DNA of 36,147 nt from NCBI RefSeq assembly GCF_023256325.1, contig NZ_JAGDXI010000007.1, positions 1 through 36,147 on the forward strand. Direction: 5' to 3'. This stretch comes from Caldisphaera sp. (lineage in GTDB: Archaea; Thermoproteota; Thermoprotei_A; Sulfolobales; Acidilobaceae). Every line of letters starts with the position of its first letter. Positions within the stretch are counted from its first letter, which is position 1. Below are positions 1 through 10,842 of this stretch, piece by piece. Below the pieces are notes generated by a model. That model saw nothing but the letters and a program-made list of their open reading frames with translations. It was not told the DNA's origin and searched no databases. Position numbers and translations under genes: made by a program.

Positions 1-1
1 C

Positions 2-115
2 GATGAAAATTGGTTAAAGCATACCATAGTAATAAGAAATGGAACTGATGATCTTAGATTCATGTATTGGCATGTAACAATTAATACGTGGAAACCTGTA
101 GAAAGGAAATATTAA
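2..115 (+). CDS. C-terminal end of an unidentified protein (5' end outside window)
   Basis: An open frame runs from the first bases of the window to a TAA at 113-115, giving 37 residues. It reads DENWLKHTIVIRNGTDD and ends WKPVERKY. There is no start codon in this frame near the window edge, and the composition (Trp, His, Arg, mixed beta-like pattern) looks like real protein, so I take it as the tail of a gene that begins upstream. The family cannot be told from so short a piece. Its stop is followed by about 175 bases of very AT-rich DNA before the next gene. Confidence 0.55.
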   Translation, partial: DENWLKHTIVIRNGTDDLRFMYWHVTINTWKPVERKY

Positions 116-195
116 TTAACAAAATTTATAAATTTTCAACCAAATCAATATTTGATTAATATTAAAACATTTTATATTTATATTATCTACTTTAG

Positions 196-224
196 TTCCA
201 AAATAAACATATACCCTTTTGGAA
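196..224. promoter_or_regulatory. Perfect 8-bp inverted repeat upstream of the first OFOR operon
   Basis: TTCCAAAA at 196-203 is matched by TTTTGGAA at 217-224, with a 13-base spacer. The pair lies about 25 bases upstream of the presumed TATA box of the OFOR a1 gene (249-259), where archaeal regulators often bind. No T-run follows it, so it does not look like a terminator for the upstream gene. An operator role is inference. Confidence 0.35.
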
Positions 225-248
225 TGTTATTATAAAATAATATGATTA

Positions 249-259
249 TATATAAAAAG
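249..259 (+). promoter_or_regulatory. TATA box (BoxA) of the OFOR a1-b1 operon
   Basis: TATATAAAAAG lies about 26 bases before the GGTG Shine-Dalgarno at 281-284 and 33 bases before the TTG start at 292. By usual archaeal spacing, transcription would begin near 280, giving a very short leader. Confidence 0.45.
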
Positions 260-291
260 TCTTTTTATTATACTATACAAGGTGCTATAAA

Positions 292-2229
292 TTGAGCGAC
301 GAAGTCGATATTTCAGTAATGATAGGAGGACCTCAAGGAGGTGGAATAGAGTCCTCTGGCCAAATGTTGGTAAGAACTTTTATGATTAAAGGCTATGATG
401 TTTTTGGTATTAGAGAATATCATAGTAATATAATGGGTGCTCATAGTTATTATAATGTTAGATTTAAAAAAAATAGGCCAAGAAGCGTAAAGTTACCTGT
501 AGATGGCTTAATTGCTTTAGACGCAGAAACTATATTTACACATTATAATGAAGTTTCGCCTAAAAGTTTTGTAGTTTATGATATTGATATACTAAATACG
601 CCTATGGAAAGAATATCCCCTATGGAGCCTGAGGTTAAAGAAAGGGTAGGGGATGAGCTTAAAAAATTAGGAGTTGAACCTATAGCCTCGGAAGTGATAA
701 AATATCTTTCTAACAATGGAATAAAAACAGTAGGATTACCTCTTAAAAATCTCTTAAAAACGACAGCTGAAAAATTAAAAACAAATGTCGTTTCAGTAGC
801 TAAAACCGTTAATACAATGAGCATAACAGCTTCAGCGGCGTTATTAGGAATTGATGTAGAAACAATAGAGAAATCTATTAACTATTATTTTTATGGTAAA
901 AAATCTGTAATAGATTCTAATGTAATGGCAGCAAAAGTAGCATATGATTATGTAAAGGAAAACTTCGGTATTGGTAACCCTATAGAAGACGGACCCAATA
1001 AAAATAAGAGTAGAATGGTTGCAACAGGTAATGATATAGTGGCTATGGGAAAACTTGCAGGAGGGCTAACTTTAGAAACCTATTATCCAATTACTCCTTC
1101 TCAAGATGAAGCTTTCTATCTAGGAGAACATAGATACTTTAAGCTAGATGAATGGGCTTCAAAAGAATTAGGAGTTGAAAAGCTAGGAGTATTAGTATTT
1201 CAAGCCGAAGATGAACTTGGAGCACTAAATATGGCTATTGGAGGGGCTTTAGCAGGAGCAAGAACAGCAACAACAACAAGTGGTCCAGGATTATCATTAA
1301 TGAATGAAGCAATCAGTTTTTCTGTTATGGCTGAAGTACCCGTAGTGATAACAGTGTGGATGAGAGCAGGACCAAGTACAGGAGAAGCAACGAGACAAGG
1401 ACAACAGGATTTACTTCATTCAGTATTTGCAGGTCACGGTGATACGCCAAAAATTGTTATAGCAAGTGGAGATCATATAGAAGCATATTATGATGCTATG
1501 AAGTCATTAAATTGGGCTGAAAAATACCAAACGCCAGTTATTCATTTAGTTGATAAATATATTGCTTCCAGCATGATGAGTTTCGATAGAGAAGATGTAG
1601 ATCCTCAACTAGTCCCGATTGATAGAGGAAAATATATTACCGAAACAAAGAATGAAGACTACAAAAGATATGAGCTAACAGATGATTATATAAGTCCTAG
1701 GTCGCCTTTAGGAAAAAGACTTATGTGGGTAAGCAGTCTAACTCACAACGAATATGGTATGGTTACGGAAGATCCTATTACTAGAGAAAAAATGTTATTA
1801 AAAATTGCTAAAAAGATAGAAAATGCTGGAAAAGAAATACCTTTAAGCGAAAAGGTATCATTATATGGAGATCAAGATGCAAAGATAACAATAGTTTCAT
1901 GGGGATCAGCGAAAGGACCAATATTAGATGCCATGGACCTTCTCAGGAAAGATGGTATAAAAACTAGATTCCTACATATAAGAATGATGTCTCCATTCCC
2001 ATCAGAATATGTTACAAATATTTTAAATTCATCAGAACTTGTAGTTGATGTAGAAGCTAACGCTCTTTCACAGCTCGCTATGCTAGTTAAAATGAACACA
2101 GGATACGATATAAAGAAGAAAATAATTAAATTAACTGGTAGAACCATTATGGAACATGAGGCCTATAATGCATTGAAAATGGTAATTCAAAATAACCAAG
2201 ATTTGGTGGTGATAAGAGATGGCGCGTAA
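292..2229 (+). CDS. 2-oxoacid:ferredoxin oxidoreductase, subunit a (gamma-alpha fusion), copy 1
   Basis: Large subunit of the two-subunit, Sulfolobus-type enzyme that oxidatively decarboxylates 2-oxoacids with CoA to acyl-CoA and reduces ferredoxin in the cytosol. Residues about 1-220 are the gamma domain (GGPQGGG near the N-terminus); the alpha domain follows, with the family's YPITP motif at 265-269 and a GPSTG motif preceded by Arg358, likely the substrate-carboxylate-binding arginine described for the Sulfolobus enzyme. Its 645 residues are close to the family norm. The start is TTG at 292, chosen because GGTG at 281-284 is well spaced and no ATG fits. The last 11 bases overlap the b subunit gene, which supplies the thiamine diphosphate and Fe-S site. 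A paralog lies at 5387-7309. The real substrate cannot be told from sequence. Confidence 0.93.
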   Translation: MSDEVDISVMIGGPQGGGIESSGQMLVRTFMIKGYDVFGIREYHSNIMGAHSYYNVRFKKNRPRSVKLPVDGLIALDAETIFTHYNEVSPKSFVVYDIDILNTPMERISPMEPEVKERVGDELKKLGVEPIASEVIKYLSNNGIKTVGLPLKNLLKTTAEKLKTNVVSVAKTVNTMSITASAALLGIDVETIEKSINYYFYGKKSVIDSNVMAAKVAYDYVKENFGIGNPIEDGPNKNKSRMVATGNDIVAMGKLAGGLTLETYYPITPSQDEAFYLGEHRYFKLDEWASKELGVEKLGVLVFQAEDELGALNMAIGGALAGARTATTTSGPGLSLMNEAISFSVMAEVPVVITVWMRAGPSTGEATRQGQQDLLHSVFAGHGDTPKIVIASGDHIEAYYDAMKSLNWAEKYQTPVIHLVDKYIASSMMSFDREDVDPQLVPIDRGKYITETKNEDYKRYELTDDYISPRSPLGKRLMWVSSLTHNEYGMVTEDPITREKMLLKIAKKIENAGKEIPLSEKVSLYGDQDAKITIVSWGSAKGPILDAMDLLRKDGIKTRFLHIRMMSPFPSEYVTNILNSSELVVDVEANALSQLAMLVKMNTGYDIKKKIIKLTGRTIMEHEAYNALKMVIQNNQDLVVIRDGA

Positions 2230-3151
2230 TTGGTCTGATTATAAAACGAATTCTTGGGTACAATGGTGCCCTGCATGTGGTAACTTTGGTATATTATTAG
2301 CGATGCAAAAAGCATTAGCTGAATTGGACTTACCGCCAGAAAAAACATCTATAGTTTCTGGAATAGGTTGCTCTAGTAGAATTCCTTACTATGTAAAAAC
2401 ATCGAATATACATACTTTGCACGGAAGACCGATACCTGTTGCAGAGGGCATAAAATTAGCTAATCCAGAGCAAACAGTAATTGTTGCAAGCGGAGATGGT
2501 GATTTGTTAGGTATTGGAGCTGGGCACTTCGTTGCATTGGGAAGAAGGAATATGCAGATTGCAATATTATTGCACGATAATGCTGTCTATGGATTAACAA
2601 AAGGTCAAGCAGCACCCACTCTTCCTTTATGGTTAAAAACTAAGGCATTAGATGCACCAAATATACAATCACAAATTAATCCGCTTCTATTAGCCTTTGC
2701 AAGCGGATATACTTTTATTGCAAGAGCATATGCCTATCATGTTGATCAATTAAAAGATCTAATAAAATTAGCAATAAATCATAAGGGAACAGCTTTAATA
2801 GACATATTGCAACCATGTCCAACATACAATGATATAATGTCAAAAGAATGGTATGAAAAGAGAATATATTATTTAACTTCTGCAGACCCTTCATGGGATC
2901 CAAATATTTCTTCACAAGAAGACTTTGATATGAAAGCACCTAAAATATTAGATAAGATGACTGAATGGGGAGAAAAGATACCACTGGGCATATTTTATAG
3001 GAACATATCAATCGAACCCCTTGAAACTAGAATAGAAAAAATATTGCCAGGATATTTGCAATATCCACCGGCTAAAAGACCTATTGATATCAAATCAAAA
3101 CCAATAGTTCATCCATTTACAGAATTTAAAGACAGAATAGTACAAACATAA
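2219..3151 (+). CDS. 2-oxoacid:ferredoxin oxidoreductase, subunit b, copy 1
   Basis: Thiamine-diphosphate subunit (310 residues), forming the active enzyme with the a subunit encoded just upstream (11-base overlap, translational coupling likely). The four Fe-S ligands of this type are visible: Cys17 and Cys20 in WCPACGNFG, Cys51 in GIGCSSR, and Cys200 in QPCPTYN. The diphosphate/Mg region [12 protein letters not shown] is at 92-103 and the GLTKGQ segment near 125-130. Position 54, equivalent to the specificity residue Lys49 of the Sulfolobus enzyme, is Arg here but Lys in the second copy. Bases 2264-2343 are almost identical to the second copy, unlike the rest of the gene. No separate delta (ferredoxin-domain) subunit is encoded nearby, as is usual for this type. 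Confidence 0.93.
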   Translation: MARNWSDYKTNSWVQWCPACGNFGILLAMQKALAELDLPPEKTSIVSGIGCSSRIPYYVKTSNIHTLHGRPIPVAEGIKLANPEQTVIVASGDGDLLGIGAGHFVALGRRNMQIAILLHDNAVYGLTKGQAAPTLPLWLKTKALDAPNIQSQINPLLLAFASGYTFIARAYAYHVDQLKDLIKLAINHKGTALIDILQPCPTYNDIMSKEWYEKRIYYLTSADPSWDPNISSQEDFDMKAPKILDKMTEWGEKIPLGIFYRNISIEPLETRIEKILPGYLQYPPAKRPIDIKSKPIVHPFTEFKDRIVQT

Positions 3152-3161
3152 CGTGAATACG

Positions 3162-3467
3162 ATGAGCTATTTCATTAACATAATTAATTTAGATACAGGA
3201 GAAATAATGATTTCAATAGCAGATAAAGAAATAATGGGCAAAAAATTTGAAGATAAAGATATCATAATTGATGTATCTCCAAATTTTTATGGTAATAAAT
3301 TAATTAACGAGGAAGAGGCTTTAATTTATTTGAAATCCGCTGATATACTTATATTAACAGGAAGCAATATAGTAAACAAAGCAATAAAAGAAGGTCTCGT
3401 TAATCCTGATTCCGTTTTAGAAATAAATGGAGTGAAACATGTACAGGTATTTAAGTTTTCATATTGA
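3162..3467 (+). CDS. DUF424 family protein
   Basis: A protein of about 101 residues matching the archaeal DUF424 pattern as I know it: an opening beta strand then GEIMISIADKEIMG, a central FYG...INEEEA segment, NIVNKAIKEGLVNP, and a closing INGVKHVQVF. No biochemical function is established for this family. It follows the OFOR b1 stop by ten bases and probably shares its transcript. GTG at 3153 is an alternative start adding three residues; I prefer ATG 3162 because GTGA sits five bases before it. In many archaea DUF424 genes lie near translation genes, so co-occurrence with a redox operon may be only incidental. Confidence 0.75.
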   Translation: MSYFINIINLDTGEIMISIADKEIMGKKFEDKDIIIDVSPNFYGNKLINEEEALIYLKSADILILTGSNIVNKAIKEGLVNPDSVLEINGVKHVQVFKFSY

Positions 3468-3558
3468 CTTATTAATTTTTCATTTTGTTTATATAATATA
3501 GCTTTTATATGTTTTGGTTTTTATTTCTCTTCTGTATAACTAAACAATGGTGAGTACA

Positions 3559-4359
3559 ATGGGAGATATAGTTGTGCTAATAAAACCAGCGTTAAACCCT
3601 GAGATGATAAGATCTTTACCTGACGGTGGAGTAGATTTTGATAACATACCACTAAAACTTTCAGATATAGATAGAAACGCAATTGAAGAAGCAAACAGGC
3701 TCAAAGAGACACTAAAAGGTAAAATATACTCTATTACGATATCAACTTGGGGCCCAATAAGCAAAAGAGACAAAGATATAAAAATGGCAATACAGGAAGG
3801 CTTAGCTAAGGGGGTTGATGAAGCGATATTATTAGAAGATGATTCAATAACGCCTGGAGATCAAGTCACTACGGCATCAGCCATTGTCTCTATTTTAAAT
3901 AAATTCAATATAAAACCCGATTTAATATTAGCAGGAGAAGCAACAATTGATGGTTTCTCAGGCCAAGTTGCAGGAAGAGTTGCAGCAAAGCTAAACTTGC
4001 CATATATCAGCTTTGCTAGGAAGATAGATATCAACGGAAATAAAGTTGTAATTGAAAGAGATTTAGAAGATTATGTAGAAGTTGTCGAAACATCATTGCC
4101 AGCAGTAATAAGTGTTACAAGAGAAATAAACTCACCCAAACCTCCAACATTAATACAAATTAGAATGGCATCCAAGAAACCACAGCAAATAGTGAAACTT
4201 TCTGATCTAACTGGTGTATCAACTCAAAAGAAAAAATTAGTAGAAGCAAAAGTGTTAGCTGTTAAAAGAAAACAAACTATGATAGAAGGAAAATCCTTAG
4301 AGGAGGTTGCCGATAAATTGATAGAAATATTAGAACAAGAGGGTGTGTTGAAACATTAA
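3559..4359 (+). CDS. etfB: Electron transfer flavoprotein beta subunit
   Basis: Beta (FixA-like) subunit of ETF, which with EtfA carries electrons between flavin dehydrogenases and other carriers. Family features: an opening IVVLIKPALNP, the ETF beta signature region with DQVTTASAIV and PDLILAGEATIDG, then VAGRVAAKLNLPYIS and VVETSLPAVISVTREIN, ending in a helical arm that normally wraps the alpha subunit. About 266 residues, a normal length. ATG 3559 is preferred over ATG 3547 because GGTGAG at 3549-3554 is correctly spaced only for 3559. The gap of about 90 bases after the DUF424 gene is T-rich and could hold a terminator and new promoter. Whether this ETF bifurcates electrons cannot be decided by eye. 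Confidence 0.92.
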   Translation: MGDIVVLIKPALNPEMIRSLPDGGVDFDNIPLKLSDIDRNAIEEANRLKETLKGKIYSITISTWGPISKRDKDIKMAIQEGLAKGVDEAILLEDDSITPGDQVTTASAIVSILNKFNIKPDLILAGEATIDGFSGQVAGRVAAKLNLPYISFARKIDINGNKVVIERDLEDYVEVVETSLPAVISVTREINSPKPPTLIQIRMASKKPQQIVKLSDLTGVSTQKKKLVEAKVLAVKRKQTMIEGKSLEEVADKLIEILEQEGVLKH

Positions 4360-4369
4360 GGTGATGATT

Positions 4370-5275
4370 ATGGTAGAAGTAATTGTTGTGGTACAAAAGG
4401 AATCTGACGGATCTGAACTATTAACTTTAGCTAAAAAAGTAGGAGAACCGGTTGCCTTAACTTATGGAACCAATGAGGCAGAAAGGCTTACAAAATATTT
4501 TAATAAAGTTTATAAAATAAAAGAAGACGATCCTGAAAGCATTTTTACCGCCCTTAAGAATCTATACGATAAGTTTAACCCAAAGTTAATAATAGGAATG
4601 TCGAGCAAAAATCTTAAAGATGCTTTTTCAAGGCTTGCAGGAATCTATGACCTACCATTCGCCACCGACATATTTGATTTTAATGTGTCAGGTTCAAAAG
4701 TTACATATAAGAGAAGTTTCCTAAGCGGTAGAGCAGTTGAGAGCGAAGAAGCACAAATGCCAGTTCTCCTTCTAGCTTTACCTAGAAGAACGCAAAAATC
4801 AGAAGGAAATGTAAATGGAAGCATAGAAGAATTAAGTATAGAAAAGAAATCACAAATTGCAATTAAAGAAAGAAAAGAGAAAGTTAAAGGAGGAGTTAAT
4901 TTAGAAACAGCAGAGTTTATTGTGAGCGTTGGTAGAGGATTCAAAAACAAAGAGGATCTTAAGCTTGCATTTGAATTAGCTGATCTTGTTGGAGCTCAAA
5001 TTGGGTGCTCTAGACCCATAGCAGCAGACCTAAAATGGTTAACTGAAGATCATTGGGTCGGTTTGAGCGGAAAGAAGGTTGCTCCAAAAGTATATCTAAT
5101 GTTTGGGATAAGTGGGGCACCTCAGCACCTAGCTGGAATTACTGATGCAAAAACAGTTATTGCCATTAATAATGATAAAACTGCACCAATATTTAAGAAT
5201 GCAGATTATGGAATTGTTGCAGACCTTTATCAATTTATACCCATATTAATTAAGAAATTAAAAGAAAGACATTAG
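4370..5275 (+). CDS. etfA: Electron transfer flavoprotein alpha subunit
   Basis: Alpha (FixB-like) subunit holding the FAD. The C-terminal half shows the classic FAD-binding run: VSVGRGF, then GCSRPIAAD, HWVGLSGKKVAPK, FGISGAPQHLAG, AINNDKTAPIF and ADYGIVADL. The N-terminal domain (about 1-125) is the Rossmann-like ETF fold, joined by a charged linker near residues 145-170. About 301 residues, normal for EtfA. Start: GGTGATGATT precedes ATG 4370, so the upstream GTG at 4361 belongs to the Shine-Dalgarno. It follows etfB by ten bases, one operon. In Sulfolobus, as I recall, the two subunits are fused and FixC/FixX lie beside them; here they are separate, and no FixC or FixX is present in the window. 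Confidence 0.93.
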   Translation: MVEVIVVVQKESDGSELLTLAKKVGEPVALTYGTNEAERLTKYFNKVYKIKEDDPESIFTALKNLYDKFNPKLIIGMSSKNLKDAFSRLAGIYDLPFATDIFDFNVSGSKVTYKRSFLSGRAVESEEAQMPVLLLALPRRTQKSEGNVNGSIEELSIEKKSQIAIKERKEKVKGGVNLETAEFIVSVGRGFKNKEDLKLAFELADLVGAQIGCSRPIAADLKWLTEDHWVGLSGKKVAPKVYLMFGISGAPQHLAGITDAKTVIAINNDKTAPIFKNADYGIVADLYQFIPILIKKLKERH

Positions 5276-5278
5276 TGT

Positions 5279-5328
5279 TTTTTAATAATTAAAATATTTT
5301 TAATATCTTTTTATTTAATTATTAAAAA
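5279..5328 (+). terminator. AT-only hairpin and T-rich tract after etfA (possible terminator)
   Basis: Bases 5279-5293 and 5314-5328 form a perfect 15-bp inverted repeat, with T-runs at 5297-5301 and 5308-5312 inside the loop. Archaeal terminators are mostly T-tracts, and this sits directly after the etfA stop, so termination here is plausible. In DNA this AT-rich such a repeat could also arise by chance. Confidence 0.3.
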
Positions 5329-5386
5329 TACATATTCAAATTTAAGAATACCTGAAATTAATTTTCATTTAGAAAAGGCGATAACA

Positions 5387-8255
<2,869 letters not shown>

Positions 8256-8297
8256 ACTTTTATTTTTTCCATATTATTTTATTTTGGTGCAATTAAA

Positions 8298-9062
8298 ATG
8301 AATGGCATGATAAAAATTTATTTTCATCCAACTTGCGCGACAAGCCATGAACTTATAGTAAATTTATATAATAAAGGATACTTAGATAAAGTTGAAATCT
8401 ATAATTTATTAAAACCATTAGAAAATAGATTTGTTTGGAGTGTACCGTGGTTAGTAAAAGATAATGAACCTGTAGGGACAGACCCTATATCTGATGATGA
8501 AGTAATTAATATAATAGAAAATAAAGATATCACCATAGAAAATCCAGTAGAATCCTTTATGATGAGCATATTGCATAGCTCATATGCTTCATCTATAGCT
8601 ATTTTACATAAAGACTTATCGTTACTAATAAGCGATTCTTTTATAAAAGCATCGATAAGATATGGTTACTCTGATGTTAATATAAGTGATTTAAAAAACG
8701 AATTAATAGAAAATAAAGATAAATTGTTCCAAGAATATAGAGACAAAATTAGAAGAGCTCTTTCAGTAAGTTTTGTAAGAGAGCTTTATTGGTCCAAATC
8801 GGGGAACATAGATTCAAATGATATAGTAAAATATTCCGATCCAACAATAGTTGGTCTATGGTTATTATCAAAAGGAAGTATAGGAAGAATAGGATTACCA
8901 AAGAAACCACTAATATTTGATGATATCGATGTAAAAGAAGTATCTGCGTTTGTCCAAAAAAGAGGTAAAGGATTACTAGAAAAAATAAAAGAAGAACAAG
9001 AAAATATATATAATGATAAATTATATTGGGAAATTCTAGAAAAATCTAAAAAAGATTTTTAA
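8298..9062 (+). CDS. Thioredoxin-fold-like protein with a CxxS motif (uncharacterised)
   Basis: 254 residues. The first 85 or so look like a glutaredoxin/thioredoxin fold: an opening strand IKIYFHPTC, a CATS motif (CxxS) in the active-site position, a helix, and WSVPWLV, where the Pro could be the cis-proline of the fold. The remainder is mostly charged helices and I do not recognise it. The gene follows OFOR b2 by 42 bases in the same direction, suggesting work with the oxidoreductases, for instance in thiol or cluster handling; that is guesswork. ATG 8298 is preceded by GGTG eight bases upstream. Its last four bases overlap the converging threonine dehydratase gene. Confidence 0.6.
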   Translation: MNGMIKIYFHPTCATSHELIVNLYNKGYLDKVEIYNLLKPLENRFVWSVPWLVKDNEPVGTDPISDDEVINIIENKDITIENPVESFMMSILHSSYASSIAILHKDLSLLISDSFIKASIRYGYSDVNISDLKNELIENKDKLFQEYRDKIRRALSVSFVRELYWSKSGNIDSNDIVKYSDPTIVGLWLLSKGSIGRIGLPKKPLIFDDIDVKEVSAFVQKRGKGLLEKIKEEQENIYNDKLYWEILEKSKKDF

Positions 9063-10288
9063 GGTAAAGCCTTTGAAAATTTAAGACCTATAGAATTAAG
9101 ATCACCAATAACTTCATCTATAACACTTGGTTCTGGAGTCTCTACTAATACTTCAATTAGTGCAGTTCCAGGGTCAATCAAAGGAGTGATCCTGTCATGC
9201 CTAATATCTATAACATTCAATTTAGCAGCAGCTAATTTTTCTAATACCTTATCTAGCCAACCTGGTAAATCAGGTATTATACCGGTTAGTTTTATTATTC
9301 TACCACTTTTAGCTAATTCATAGTTCAAAATATTAGATATCCTTGTTATATCGACGTTTCCACCACTTATTAGAACTACAACATTTTTATTTTCAACATC
9401 TATTTTATTTTCTAACACAGCAGCAAGAGATGCAGCCCCTGCACCTTCAGCTAAAGTTTTAGCTCTCTCTAATAGCAAAAACATAGATCTTGCAACCTCA
9501 GAATCATTAACTTTAACTATGTCATCAACATATTCTTTTATAAATTCAAAGGTATAGTTTCCAGAGCCTTTAACTATAAGCCCATCCATTAATCCTGGTG
9601 GAGCTTCTTTTATATTGATTGGCTTTCCTTCCTTTAAGCCTCTAGAATATTTAGCAACATAACTTGGTTCAACACCTATAACCTTTACTTTATTTCCAAG
9701 TCTTTTCTTTAATACAATGGCGTTTCCAGAAATTAATCCACCTCCACCTATTGGTATAACAACTATATCTGGTTTTACCGGCATCTGCTGTAGTATTTCA
9801 TGAGATATTGTACCTTGGCCCGATATAATTTTAAGATCATCATATGCGTGAATTAAATTATATCCTTTTTCTTTGCTTAATTCAACCGCCTTAGACATAG
9901 CGTCATCAAAATTCTTTCCATATAAAATAACTTCAGCTCCATATCCTTTTGTTGCATTTATTTTTGCTATAGGTGCAGTTTCAGGCATCACAATGATTGA
10001 TTTTGTTTTTTGTAGCGTTGCGGCTAGAGCAACGCCTTGAGCATGGTTTCCAGCACTTGCTGCAATAACTCCTTTAAACTTTTCATCTCCTAATGACCAT
10101 ATCTTATAGTACGCACCCCTAATCTTAAATGATCCTGTTTTTTGCAAATTTTCTAATTTTAAAAATATCTTGCCTTTCGATAATTCTGAAAATGTTCTAC
10201 TATAATCTAAAGGTGTTATATGAATTACATCCTTTAATATATCTAATGCTTTTATTGAATCCTGATATACTTGCTCTGAAACGTCCAT
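9059..10288 (-). CDS. ilvA: Threonine dehydratase (threonine ammonia-lyase) with C-terminal ACT domain
   Basis: PLP enzyme of fold type II converting L-threonine to 2-oxobutyrate and ammonia. The PLP lysine is in GSFKIRGAY near residue 55, the phosphate-binding loop is IGGGGLISGN, and an ASAGNHAQGVA segment is present. The last 80 or so residues form an ACT-type regulatory domain (KLTGIIPDLPGWL, VIDIRHDR), as in the catabolic/short biosynthetic class. About 409 residues, normal length. ATG 10288 is chosen over GTG 10297 because GGTGA lies five bases before it. Its product 2-oxobutyrate is a known substrate of Sulfolobus-type OFORs, encoded convergently next door, so a threonine-to-propionyl-CoA route is possible; it could also feed isoleucine synthesis. 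Confidence 0.92.
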   Translation of the reverse strand: MDVSEQVYQDSIKALDILKDVIHITPLDYSRTFSELSKGKIFLKLENLQKTGSFKIRGAYYKIWSLGDEKFKGVIAASAGNHAQGVALAATLQKTKSIIVMPETAPIAKINATKGYGAEVILYGKNFDDAMSKAVELSKEKGYNLIHAYDDLKIISGQGTISHEILQQMPVKPDIVVIPIGGGGLISGNAIVLKKRLGNKVKVIGVEPSYVAKYSRGLKEGKPINIKEAPPGLMDGLIVKGSGNYTFEFIKEYVDDIVKVNDSEVARSMFLLLERAKTLAEGAGAASLAAVLENKIDVENKNVVVLISGGNVDITRISNILNYELAKSGRIIKLTGIIPDLPGWLDKVLEKLAAAKLNVIDIRHDRITPLIDPGTALIEVLVETPEPSVIDEVIGDLNSIGLKFSKALP

Positions 10289-10411
10289 AAATTTCACCTA
10301 GTATTATATTCAATTTTTAAATATTTAACGTTATCATAAAATAAAAAGTGGTATTATAGTTTATTTTATCATTTATTATATTTTTTCATTAATAAAAATA
10401 GTAATACTTTT

Positions 10412-10834
10412 TTAAGCAACAGATACAAAAATTAGACTCTTATATTTTTTTAAAATTTTTAAAAACATTTCAACATCTAATTCTTCAATACCATCTAAGC
10501 TATATTGGCCCGTTAGTAAAATTTCAACAAACCTTCTTTGCCACAAGTCTCCTAGAACATTATACCAAGACCTTCCTTCAGAATCTTTATTATATCTAAA
10601 AAGTAATGGAAGTTTAATAAACTTCCAAAAATATTGTGGTACTATTTGAAGGACTTCTTTTATCTCCTCGTTATCAAATTCGTGGAGCTCATTACTTGCT
10701 AATAAAATATTAGTTTTTCCATTAAATACCTCATTTAAGTTTATTTGCTCTTTCGGCCATAATTTTTGAGACTCACTTATATTTTCTAAGATCTTTTTTT
10801 GAATAGTCTTAATAGATTTATCATCGTGCTCCAA
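10412..10834 (-). CDS. UPF0216 (DUF61) family protein
   Basis: 140 residues. The middle matches the archaeal UPF0216/DUF61 pattern: a LWPKEQINLNEV segment, a HEFDNEEIKEVLQIVP segment and IKLPLLFRYN followed by a Gly-rich turn. The function of the family is unknown. It is the third gene of the nop5-fibrillarin unit, eight bases after the fibrillarin stop, which suggests a role in RNA modification or translation, although context is the only support. Start is TTG, the only usable codon; the GGGTG at the fibrillarin stop serves as its Shine-Dalgarno, slightly far at about eleven bases. Confidence 0.72.
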   Translation of the reverse strand: MEHDDKSIKTIQKKILENISESQKLWPKEQINLNEVFNGKTNILLASNELHEFDNEEIKEVLQIVPQYFWKFIKLPLLFRYNKDSEGRSWYNVLGDLWQRRFVEILLTGQYSLDGIEELDVEMFLKILKKYKSLIFVSVA

Positions 10835-10842
10835 AGCTAGAA

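Noticed and set aside
1872-2147. Minus-strand ORFs inside OFOR, ETF and gatE genes
   Set aside because: All are antisense shadows of well-conserved proteins, with no ribosome sites or family features.
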